64,000 nt of DNA from Coptis chinensis. Taxonomy: Eukaryota; Streptophyta; Magnoliopsida; Ranunculales; Ranunculaceae. Of the stretch, positions 33,701 through 44,341 are shown in pieces. The stretch is taken from assembly GCA_015680905.1 (NCBI GenBank), contig CM027380.1, positions 107,246,501 through 107,310,500 of the forward strand, written 5' to 3'. Below the pieces are notes generated by a model. It saw only the letters and a list, made by a program, of their open reading frames with translations, did no database searches and was not told the origin of the DNA. Every line of letters starts with the position of its first letter. Positions within the stretch are counted from its first letter, which is position 1. Position numbers and translations under genes: made by a program.

Positions 33701-35006
33701 GGTTTCCATACCCCGATTACCAAACGAGTTTACAAAACCGCTGGTCATCTAATTTCCGGCCGAAATTAGGTTTTAACCGAATATCGAGGGACATGTCTTA
33801 CATCCTTGAGTGTCAAGGTGTAGCCGACATTGATTTCTATATGAACATCTCCAATGCCTATAATCTTGAGACTCCTCCATCGTTACTCCATCCTCAATAC
33901 TTCACCATATTCACCAGCTGTAGGTAGTGAAGAATCCCCTCGTCTTGTGTGACGTGATAGGATGTTCCCGTATCTATCACCCACTCGTATCGACATGAGG
34001 TACTAAGGCAAAGACACACCACAATCGACCACAATTCCCACTTGGTCGTCGACTAGTCGCGGTAGTATCTCTGCCTGTGTTTCCGTTCCTCCGCACCATG
34101 TCTTCATGTACACAATTATTCTTCTCATCCTCTTTGGTGTTATGCACTTTCATATCCGAAGTGCCCTTTTGGCGCACAATAGTAACATTGCCTCTCGCCT
34201 TAGGAGTTCTAGCTTCACCCCTAGATTTTACTTTCGCCATCACCTCTAGAACGAGATGGTTTTCGTTTCGACCTCTCCCCGTTTCTCGTGAAAAGGACCT
34301 GCGAGTGAGAGGAGTCGTCTCTTTGCACTCCTTCTAGTCTCTTCATTCAACAAAGACATGGTAGCCATCTCCATGGTAAAAATTCCATCATTGGTCACGC
34401 TTCTATGCAGAAACCGCTAATGTCTCCAAACTTTGGGTAGAGAGCTTAATAGGAACAAAGCCTCAACTTCGTCTCCCAAATTGATCTTCATCAAATGCAT
34501 CGATTGATGATACTCCAGACTTCATTAAGATGCTCGGACATCAAGAACCTTCTTGGTACTTCGTGGTTCGCAAACTTCTTAACGACTAGCACTTTGTTTC
34601 ACCCGACTTTCTCTCATATATAGGTCTTCGAAGTTTCTTCCACAGTTGACAAGGTCAGTCTCTTGGGACACATGGTTAAAGACACCGCCGCCAATCCAAT
34701 CGGGTCGAATGTATCCAATCGCACTACGTCAAGCTTTTTCCACTCAAATTTCATCGCCTTTTTTACGGTTTTACTCCCTCATTCTCAATGGGAAGTGCCA
34801 AGTCCTGCAAAGTATAGCAAGTTTTCCATCTTGGCTTTCCGGATGGTGTAGTTCTTCCTATTCAAATTTATCATGCAGTGTTCACGGAATGGTCCATCTC
34901 TACAAGTTATTTAACCTCGAATCTTCTCTCGGGAATTTCACAAACACCTTCTAACCAAGATTTGGATAACACCCTAAAGCTATTCTAACCAAGGCTCGAT
35001 ACCACT

Positions 35007-35697
35007 TGTTGGGGATTATACCAATACCAATCGGTTCCCCATTACCGGATAACTTGTATGAACACACTTCAACTCAGGATAAATTCTAAATATCACAAAC
35101 TACCTATACATAACATGCCCAACTCGCTAAAACAACTATCAACAACAAATAATAATGTAAAAAAAGAAAAGACAAACCACAAAACAAAGATTTACCGTGG
35201 TTCGCCAATGATGCCTACTTCCACAAGAGAGGTTCTTATTAAAGTGGGAAGGAAGATTACAATCTCTCCTTTTCGGTCTCACCTTACTAGATCACTCTTA
35301 TCTCTAACGAGTTGTATCTCGTAAAAGGTTATCTCAATCTTGATAGCTTTCAAGATTGGGTTTCTCTCTCTTTGTTTTAGTCCGGATTCCAATCCTTTCC
35401 TCGACTTGGTTCTCTCTGGTTAGGTTTTCCAAAACCTTGATTTTGGTTTTATACCCAAAAACCAAATTTCGTGGTTACTTTAGCGAAGCCCAATTTAAAA
35501 TACAACTGGCGGCGGGCGCTTCTTCCGCTGGTCGCCAAAACATCGATTATCGAAGCGCGTCGGATTCGTCAAAGCACGCGCAAGGCCGAGAGGGGCTGAA
35601 GTGCTTCTCTCTCGGCCAGGCTTTAACGAATGGACGAATCCATTCTCATTTTTTCTCCTTTCCGTTTTCTCTCCTCATGTGAGGGATAACTCCAACA
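35007..35697 (-). repeat. LTR of the old Copia element (element 5' end)
   Basis: Partner of 30132-30780; next to the primer-binding site. Confidence 0.85.
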
Positions 35698-35727
35698 AGA
35701 GGGACATATAGGTAGAACACGTACACA

Positions 35728-35862
35728 TAGGACTGTCAATAGATCGGTTTGGGTTGGGTTTTGGAAAATCCAAATCCGAACCGATAAGAAAATTAGGAAC
35801 CTGAAACCGAACCGAACCGATAAGAAAATTGAAAATCCAAAACCGAACCGAACCGATAAGAA
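35728..35862. mobile_element. Truncated copy of the outer hAT MITE (unit B)
   Basis: Starts taggactgtcaat and keeps about 130 bases matching 5820-5915, preceded by a diverged 'cgtacaca' target site. It then jumps directly into the LINE remnant. The inner hAT element is absent. Confidence 0.8.
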
Positions 35863-36060
35863 ATATCTGCAGTGAATAAGTCATCAATAATATTTTTATT
35901 CCAATCATTATTAGTAATAAGATCTGATACACAGGAGGAGGACCACTAGGTTTTTTATATGGAATAGTGGGGATCCAGCAGTCAATGGAAGTGTCCTCAT
36001 TGTTTCGCTTCCTGATCTGTTCGAGTATAATTTTATCAAGTAGGTTATTCACTGGAATGA
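35863..36060 (-). mobile_element. LINE remnant, unit B copy
   Basis: Matches 7315-7530 of unit A (minus-strand 'VSDLI...WN' region) with a small deletion near 35930. The rest of the LINE, including its zf-RVT part, is missing here. Confidence 0.7.
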
Positions 36061-37010
36061 TATCTGAATACTATTCAGTCTACTGTTCTTTTATCTAAGC
36101 AGAGTGCCCAGTCGAAACTTCGTAGGCCTTGTGACTACGAGCCAAATTTTGATCCTGGGGTTTGAACCTTATGTAACGAAGTACTCCACTGAAGGATTGC
36201 AATCTCCCGCCTTTGTAAGTTTTGCATTTATTGATCAACTTTCATCTTTTTATTGTGATGCGTTATTAGTTCTATTATGGTGTTTGGGGTTTCTAACCCA
36301 GGTGCACGGCCCACCTCCCACAAACTTTACTAACTAAACTACGTTGGCTCCTGCTTTGTACTGTTTCAGTGTGCTTGATGTACCACTGTACCAGCAAGGC
36401 TCAGGCAGTACCAAGGTGGAGCTCCCTTCCTAGCTATTAATGCACTTTACGGTCATTAGAGAATTGGATGCGACCAGCCGGGCCTGAAGGCTCTCCGGAC
36501 GACGTCAATTTCAAATTATCCTGCGGCCATGCCATGAGGGGACTGGTGCATAACCATTAGACTGGGGAATATGCCAAGAAAATTCAAATTCATGCCATGC
36601 TTTAGGAGTTTCAAGTGCCATTATTTTACACAACTGTGGAGATAATAAATTCTATCCGTGATCACTTCCTCAGTTCCTTGTATATTTTATGGATACATTG
36701 ACAACTCCACCTACTTAGTGGAATAGCATGTTAGTCCTTGTTTATGTGAGTTAGTCCTACCTATGCAGTAATGCCCATGTCACTACGTAACTAAAAAGGC
36801 CATGTCCCAAATAGCTTCACTTCTTCAACGTAGTAAAAGTGTAAAACCATTCAAAATCAAAATCACTCTCCAAAAACTGTTGTCAAGAAATCTTTGGAGA
36901 CAGCAAACTCATTCTATAAGTGGGATCTAAAGTTGCACGTGGTCATTGATCCCAAAAGGTCGACACGGTCACATTATTCTATTTCTAGCACACACAAATA
37001 TCTATGGTCA
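36061..37010 (+). other. Duplicated upstream flank of PWD copy 2
   Basis: Matches 7526-8380, with extra sequence at 36705-36950. It contains the same stray exon-like block ('YEPNF', interrupted here by a short insertion). No further gene is seen. Confidence 0.4.
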
Positions 37011-37016
37011 CACGTG
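37011..37016 (+). promoter_or_regulatory. G-box/ABRE-like site upstream of PWD copy 2
   Basis: CACGTG within ACACGTGGC, 115 bases before the start codon, as in the other copies. Confidence 0.4.
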
Positions 37017-37130
37017 GCAGTAGCTGACGAACTAACAAATCTATTTCCCATGTCAGTTCAACACTTTAACCAGAGCATAGCTCAAAACTTCATTTCTCAC
37101 TTCACAAGCAAAAAAAAAATAAAAATAAAA

Positions 37131-40100
37131 ATGGCTTCTTCCTCTTCTCGTCTCTTTAACTTCACATCAACTTATAAACAACCCCTCTTAAATCCCACAA
37201 CCTCAAATACAACAACTTTTCACAAACACAGAATCTCATTCCCTTCTTCTCATGATCCGAAACTTGGCAGAATCACTTGCACTGCTGTTTCCTTCGCTGA
37301 AAGGTACTTCAAAGTATATATTTTATTCCTTTCCTCAATTTTGCGTAACCCCTTTTGATAGTTTTGTGTGCAAGTAATGATCAATGACTAAAAATGTGTT
37401 CTTTTTTATGTTAATAGAGAAAATATGTCGAAACAAGGAAGTGGGAAAGTTAAGATTAAGGTTCGTTTAAATCACCAAGTTAAGTTTGGTGAGACTGTGG
37501 CAATGTTTGGGTCTTTGAAGGAGTTGGGATCATGGAAGAAAAGTTTTAAGATGAATTGGACTGAGAATGGGTGGGTTTGTGAGGTGGAATCAAGAGGAGG
37601 TGAATCTGTTGAGTTTAAATTTGTTGTTGTGAAGAGTGATAAGAGTTTGAATTGGGAAGGAGGTGATAATCGAGTTTTGAAGCTGCCGAATGGCGGTAGT
37701 TTTGAGTTAGTTTGTCATTGGAATAAGACTGCTGAAAATGTAGAGCTGATACCTTTTGGTTCAGGTGATAATATTGAATTGAAGGAAATTAAGGATGGGT
37801 CTAAGAATGCTGAGGTGGAGAATGTAATTGAAGGAGAGCCAAGTCCTTTTGTTGAGCAATGGAAAGGGAGAGCTGCATCATTTATGAAGTCTAATGAGCA
37901 TAGAGATAAAGAAGGAAGCAGGAACTGGGATACTAGTGGTCTTGAAGGCTTTGCTTTGAACTTAGTGATAGGTGATCGGAATGGTCAGAATTGGCGGCGA
38001 AAGGTATGATTCTTCATTGTAGTAGTTTTTAATTGCCACGAACTTTGACATGCAAATTGCGGGTTGGAATCCAACTTTTGGCTGATGCCATTCAATCAAA
38101 GTTGGATTCGTCTTACAATTCTCCATCTATTATTAACCTTCGCTCAATCTTCTTAGTTCCTGCAATCCTTTTCTAGTTATGTCAGTTGTTTGTTTAAAAT
38201 ATCTTCCTTCTGCGTTATGGTTGTTGGTTTACTGGTTATTCTGTGGAATGCCATTAATCTATGTAGACTGCGATCTTTCTTCTCTGTTAAACTTAATATG
38301 GTCTTTACATTTTAAATTTTTTGCCTCTGTATGCAATGCAGCTAGAAGTTGTCCATGAACTGTTGGTAGGTACGGAAAATGGTGATTGCTTGGAGGCTCT
38401 GATATACTCTTCTACTATCTTAAGGTTGTGCAATTATTGCTTGCTTCAAGTGTTGTTATTGAATTAATTTTTACAGGCCTTAAGCTTATGGCAATATGTT
38501 TCTTGTGCAGTGGATAAATATAGGGCAAATTCCATGCTTTAAAGATGGGGGTCATCACCGACCAAACAGACACGCTGAGATTTCTAGACTCATATTTCGC
38601 GAACTGGAGAGTATGTCATACAGGAAGGATACATCTCCCCTGGTAATGTTGTTTGACGGAGTACTTTTATGCACATTTTCTTTATTGAACCTAACAGTCA
38701 AACCGCACTTCTATTGCTAAAGAGTTCTTCTCTTTATTGAACTATATTCAGGAGATACTTGTTAATCGCAAAATTCATCCATGCCTTCCATATTTCAACT
38801 CAGAATTCACTGCGTCTGTTCCCCTTACTCGAATTAGAGATATTGCTCATCGGAATGACATCCCTCATGATCTCAAGGTTATATATATCTTGAATTGCTT
38901 GGTGCAGTGATTAAAATTTTGTTGTCTTGTATTAAGTACTGAATCTGTCCAGCAAGAAAGCAAGCATACTACACAGAACAAGCTTCATCGTAATGCAGGC
39001 CCAGAAGATCTGATTGCTATTGAAGCAATGCTTGCCAGAATTACGAGGAACTCTGGGGAATATAATGAAGCATTTGTAGAACAATTTAGAATATTTCATA
39101 ATGAACTGAAGGACTTTTTCAACACAGGAAGGTATTTTGCATGATTCCTTTTGAATATGACCTGACACGCACAACATATACATGCTATTCTCAATGAATG
39201 TCGCGGTTCTCCTTATTTACCAAGATTTATTTATAACTTCACATATTCTTATTATTTGTTTTGTGAATTTTCTGAAAAAGACCGTCATGATACATGAAAA
39301 AGAAAAAGTGTCCACAGAATCTTCTGAATGGGTTATTATTTGTTTTTGTTTATCAAAGCTTCATGTGCAATTACGTAGTGATGATGCAACAACTTCTTTT
39401 TTCTACATAACTACTTGATAGGCATATAAAAGATGTGGCTCATGTCTGTCCAATTGACCATGCCACAGTTATGATCTACTTATTTAGTTGCTCAAAGGAT
39501 CTTACTACTCCAGAGATGAAATTTTGTTAGAGTCCCCGCCTCCCCGGACTTTATAGTTGGCATGCATATTGTCTAGATAACCCATTCTTGTGTGTTTAGT
39601 TTTGTAGTAGGTTGGTTCTTCTTCTCCTCCTGCTTCTTCTTTCTCTCTCAAACAATTTTCACAAGTACTTAGTTCCTCTTCTTCTCTTTGGTTTGCTTGC
39701 CTTATGAGTTGTTATTTAAAAACAAAGTTAAGTACTTGAATTATCGTCCGCAAAGCAGTTCTAGGAATTAACTTTACTTTATTTCTTTCGTGGAATTCAG
39801 TAACCGAGCTATAGATATAAGTGATTTAATTTTTATATGAGAAATAGAATCGTTGAAAGATTTGGTGTGATAACTCTTACACGTGCAGCCGTGCTATTGC
39901 AGCCTCACAGAGCAACTTGAATCAATTAAGGATTCTCTGGATGGAAAAACCTTATCAGCTCTTTCTTTATTTCTAGAGTGCAAGAAGGTATTTATGTTGC
40001 GCTTTAATTACTCCGTTCTCATTTCTGGGTGAAAGTTATAGTTTCACCCAAATTAGTTATGCTGTTAATCAAGCAGAGCTGACATATGCTACACAACTCA

Positions 40101-40504
40101 GGTTCTCTATATTGATTTTTTCTTAGACTCTTAATGAACTAGAATTGCAAGTAATCAGAATGTTGTTTCATCGATAGAAAATCTAGTTTAGACAAAGTGG
40201 ACGAACCCAGCAATTTCTTGAAGAAGGATGGGGCTGATCTACTGATGAAAGCGTTGCAATCCTTGTCGTCTTTAAGAGCACTGCTTGTGAAAGGTCTTGA
40301 AAGTGGCCCTCGGAATGATGCCCCTGATGCTGCAATCGCAATGCGTCAAAAGATCTTTTGAGATAAGATAAATACTTATTTATCATGTTTCATGATGGAG
40401 TGGTTTCCTGAAGTAAAGCATTTTTTCCTAAATGATCTTGCTCCTGTGCAGTGGCGCCTTTGTGAGATTGGGCTTGAGGACTACTCTTTTGTTCTTTTAA
40501 GCAG
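37131..40504 (+). pseudogene. PWD: PWD/GWD3-like gene, copy 2: first nine exons, 5' part of a PWD-SPPL chimera
   Basis: Exons: 37131-37303, 37418-38003, 38342-38424, 38511-38642, 38752-38877, 38953-39131, 39903-39987, 40185-40352, 40452-40504. This is the best-kept N-terminus: exons 1-2 give an uninterrupted chloroplast transit peptide plus CBM20 domain and the following 'FVEQWKGRAASFMKS' region (about 253 codons). The upstream in-frame ATG at 36894 is not used as the start because the other copies do not keep it and the added peptide is not transit-like. Damage: 1 bp is lost in exon 3 (83 instead of 84 nt); the acceptor of exon 8 is removed by a deletion of about 190 bp; the exon 8 donor is AT as in copy 1. 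Catalytic exons are absent, with SPPL exons in their place. Confidence 0.85.
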
Positions 40505-41127
40505 GTACATTTAAAAGATTCCTCTGATTTAGTTTTTATTATGTGGAATAGTTATGGTCTATTTTCAAGTACTATTTAGTCTTTCTGTCTGGGGTAATGC
40601 GTTACAGCTTGTTTTTCTGATCAGAGCTAAATATTTATTAGTTGATACTCTCACAAATAGTATTAACACGTAACAAGAAAAAGAAGGCAATTAGCACCTT
40701 TCTTGGCGGAATGAGGACTTCTGAACAAGGACTTAAAAAAACAATCCATTATAAGCTGTTTTAGGGGTGTGACTGAAGGTCAAATATCTATGTTTTCATT
40801 TTGTTTTTATGAATTTTATTGCAATTACGCATCATGCTTCTGCTGCATCAACTTTGTAGAGCCATAGTACAAAGTGTACACATTACATTGGAACAATGTG
40901 GTTTCTGTGGTAGTCCAGCTTGCCTAAGTAATAGTAAAGGAAGAGAACATAACCATGCTGTTAGGAAAAGAAGGATAATTTGGTTATTATGTAAGGGTAT
41001 AGTAGTCATTTGTTAAAGTGCAGTTAATGAGTTCATCAAATGATGTAAAATGCCGAATGTTCATGTTGAGAACTATGATGTACGAATTTCAAGCAAAATC
41101 TAATTTTGACACCTCTTTAACTTATAG
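40505..41127 (+). other. Fusion intron of copy 2
   Basis: Same PWD-to-SPPL join as copy 1, at about 41024-41029 ('tttgttaaagtg|cagtt'). Confidence 0.65.
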
Positions 41128-42320
41128 GTTGCTCGTGGTGATAATAGTGGCGGAGAAGCCATTCCTATGTTATTGAGAATCCCTCGATTTTTTGATCCTT
41201 GGGGCGGTTACGATATGATAGGATTTGGAGATATTCTCTTCCCTGGTTTACTTATCTCATTTGCTTTCAGGTACTATTTCATGTAGTATTTTACTAGGAA
41301 ACTTGTTATGGATGTTCGATAACCTAGAGAATGATGGGAAAGTATAACAGAGCAAATAAATCAGTAGTTAGTAAAAGAGAACTATTTTGTTCCATAAATT
41401 GATGAAAGAATTAATTGTAATCCTCGAAAGTTGTCGGATGGTACTATGAAACTATTGAAGAAGTCCTTTGGCTGAAGGAGAAGTGCTTACGTACAACAAA
41501 TAAGGAAATTTGTGGAGAAACTAAAAGATTTATATAGCTATTATGCTATGTGGTCATTTTTTTTGACCCCCTCTTAACTAAACTAATTTTTGTTTCTTGG
41601 TAAAGAACAAAAGTTTGAAATGCTCACAATAGCTGTTAAATTGCTCTATAGTTGCTATAAGTCTCTCGAGCTGAGGAATATAAGGATGAAGGCATTATAT
41701 TATAAATAGAAATGAAAGTATGTATACTGCTCTATTGTTTCACTGTTTGTATCTTTTATGGGTTCACTTGGTTTATGCAGATATGACAGAAAAAGTAAGA
41801 AGGGCATCTTCAATGGATACTTTCTGTGGTTGGTGATTGGTTATGGACTTGGTGAGTCTCAATTCAGCAGAATTCTTGAAAATCTGTTTCTGAAATAATT
41901 TCCACCGTCCGGGCTTTCTCATTCGAAAGTACAATAATCTCAAAATGCTTTCAATTTCCTTTTCTCTGTATTTCTTTATATATATCCTTTTGTGCATTTA
42001 TTAACAGAGGGTTTTTTCCACCTATTGCATGCAGGTCTCTTCCTTACGTATCTTGGTCTATACTTGATGGATGGGCATGGCCAACCTGCACTCCTCTACC
42101 TTGTTCCATGTACTTTAGGTAATGAAATGCTAGATGCCATTTGAAGTTGTTTTCGATTACAGACTACATTTTTTTTTTTTTTTTGATCTATAATTTCTTT
42201 TCCTGATTTTTCGGTCCAGGGGTGGTTGTTATACTGGGTTCTATTAGGGGAGAGCTGAGACATCTTTGGAACTATGGGAGTGATGAATCCACGTCCAGTG
42301 AACGTTTGGGAGAAGCTTGA
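41128..42320 (+). pseudogene. SPPL last four exons, copy 2
   Basis: Exons 41128-41270, 41781-41851, 42035-42118, 42220-42320, same phases and lengths as copy 1. The first reads '[15 protein letters not shown]', with the family-typical WGGYD where copy 1 has WGAYD; the GxGD and PAL motifs are intact. Copy 2 differs from copy 1 by only a few residues (for instance TYFG against TYLG), so the four exons have stayed open since duplication. That is either recent age or constraint; I cannot separate these by eye. The first catalytic aspartate segment is missing as in copy 1. Confidence 0.85.
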
Positions 42321-43530
42321 AGCTTAGACTTGTATTTAGCAGAAAATAAGAGCTGCCCAGAAAAGGATTAGATACTTCTGATGTAATGATATTTATAAAC
42401 TTAAGAGAAGCACCGATTCGAGATAATGCTTGCTTTCCCTTCGTTTTGTTTGCAAGAAGCTTGCTGTTGCTTAACAATGAAGTTCAAATTGTATTGCTGT
42501 GAAATTAAAAAGTAATTATACAATTCAATGTTTGTTGTGCCATATACTCCATTGGCCATTGCTACAGAGGAAAAAACTGCAATGAAAGTCCATGTTTATA
42601 TGTGTATACGTAAAAATATGTTTCAATCCTCCGTGTGCGCATTTGTTTAGTTCTTCGGAATCTGTAACTGTCTTTATTATTATAACCCTGTTAAGATTGC
42701 TGCTCAGACTTATCAGTTTCTCATAATTAATAAATTAAAGTGTTCGAAGTGTAGTAGTAATGGCTATACTCTCACTCCAACCAAGTTTTATAGGACCCTT
42801 ATTTTTGGGACAAACAAAATCTTGAATGTATTCTTTTAACTTTGCGCCATATTTGTTTTCTCATAAATTGAAAAATCGACTCAGATGAATAAGATGCAAT
42901 GTCTTACGATATTTGCATCTATGATTTGATGAGTTTAATTTTTTGCACTTGGTGGTTTGAGCATTCAGTACATGGATTTAGATGAGAATTGGTTGATTTG
43001 CTGCCAGACCAGTATGTCCTCTTAGTCATGCGGCAAATACCTTGGTAAAAGGCATCAGCTGACCGATCAGTTACCTGAGAGCTAAAAATGTTATCAATTT
43101 ATACATCCAGTCATATATATTAAAAAATGTTAAAACTCAAGCAAATATAGATGTGTAGTAGAGCTGTGAAATATATATGTGCTCAATGGCAGAAGTAATT
43201 GACCTTTGATTTGTGGTTCATAGATTCTATTAGATCTGCATTATACAAAATCCACAAAAATAAGTAGAGGAGAACGTTGCCGACTTAATTAAATTGAGTA
43301 ACCTTTTTAGGTTTTTTGCTCGGTAAAAATAATAATCAATCTTTTACAAGCAATAACATATTATACCAAACCCTAAATCAAGAAACGGAATAGTCAAGAA
43401 CCCTAATTAATTTGAGTAATTCTAATTTTTTAAAACGAACTGAAGAGCTATGAATCTTCATCAGTATACTAGTATAACACATTCTTCAATACAGTTTGCT
43501 TCATAAATGGTAGTCACTCATCATGAAATA
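42321..43530. other. 3' flank of chimera copy 2, then the triplicated segment
   Basis: To about 43010 it matches the copy 1 flank; 43030-43530 matches parts of 14568-14930 and 23430-23930, with an insertion at about 43310-43420. Homology is lost after 'ctcatcatga' at about 43525. Confidence 0.6.
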
Positions 43531-43574
43531 CTAGATCAACAAAACTATAATTGACCTCAAGATCACTTCAACCA

Positions 43575-43690
43575 AGGATCCTGAATCCTTCCTGTTCCTC
43601 TTCCTCACTCCAGACTTGCTGACCTTGAGACCCCTGTAGACAGAAATCAGCCTAGCAAGGGCAACATTTTTCAATCAGGCCGCGCCTATG
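43575..43690 (-). other. Exon-like stray fragment, unrecognised
   Basis: The minus strand reads 'VALARLISVYRGLKVSKSG' followed by a basic 'VRKRNRKDSGSL' stretch, flanked by A/T-rich sequence. The codon pattern looks real, but I cannot name the protein. It sits where unit A has the CMS1-like and FKBP-like fragments. Confidence 0.3.
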
Positions 43691-44341
43691 GTGGTGATGT
43701 CAGATCTGCATTATAGACATTCGTTGTCAAATTCTTCGTTAGTTCCAAATCCAAGTTCTAAGCTGTAAGCAAAAATTTAAGGGTGGACCGAACAACTAGA
43801 TTTTTTGACAATACAAACATTTATTTTTAACAATCTACAACTCTATATGTGTATCTCGTATTCTCGTCCTATGAAGAGCTACAAAATGTCAAAAGTATTG
43901 GAAGTCACGCAAGCCGAATGTCTCTCAATCAAGGGATGATGAGCGCCTTCATGTGTGAGCAGCTCAACACGACATCAAATTTCATTACACAAAATGCAAG
44001 CTCCAAATAAAGAACGACAAATTGATAATAAAAAAATACAACCACAAGTAAACGAATCTCTCCCGTTAGCCCCTCGTCATTGCGTATGAAGATCCAAATC
44101 ACAAGTATCTAAATAATAAAGAAAATGCGCCAAACTTTACTAGAAATTGAAACAGAAACCTCAATTGTAAAGAAGTGAATATTTATGAATGAATAACAAA
44201 GTTTAGAGCATTATGCAATGGTTTAAAAGCCAAACGTAGCGAACATATGTCATATATGTAAAAACTTATAATATTTGGCACCTGTTTTTGATAGATGGGG
44301 CGCATGCTCCCGCGAAATGAACTCTCCACAGAAGAACTAAT
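43691..44341. other. No recognised feature
   Basis: Non-coding sequence between the stray fragment and the resistance gene. It has no counterpart in unit A. Confidence 0.4.

Larger units (their letters stand above)
30132..35697 (-). mobile_element. Copia LTR retrotransposon, old and broken
   Basis: Terminal repeats at 30132-30780 and 35007-35697 begin tgttgggg and end ccaaca/tcaaca, with a 5-bp target duplication agagg at 30127-30131 and 35698-35702. The element lies on the minus strand: the primer-binding site (tggtatcgagcc on that strand) is just inside the right repeat, and a purine tract is just inside the left one. Recognisable Copia parts, in element order: gag-like region (about 34.9-33.7 kb), integrase (about 33.7-32.5 kb), reverse transcriptase with YVDD (about 32.3-31.5 kb), RNase H (about 31.3-31.1 kb). 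It is broken many times. The repeats differ by many small indels and substitutions, so it is much older than the other Copia here. It inserted into the sequence that in unit A lies at 5101-5105. Confidence 0.85.

Noticed and set aside
36894-37130. Upstream in-frame start for PWD copy 2
   Set aside because: The added peptide is not shared by copies 1 and 3 and is not transit-like; the ATG at 37131 is common to all copies.
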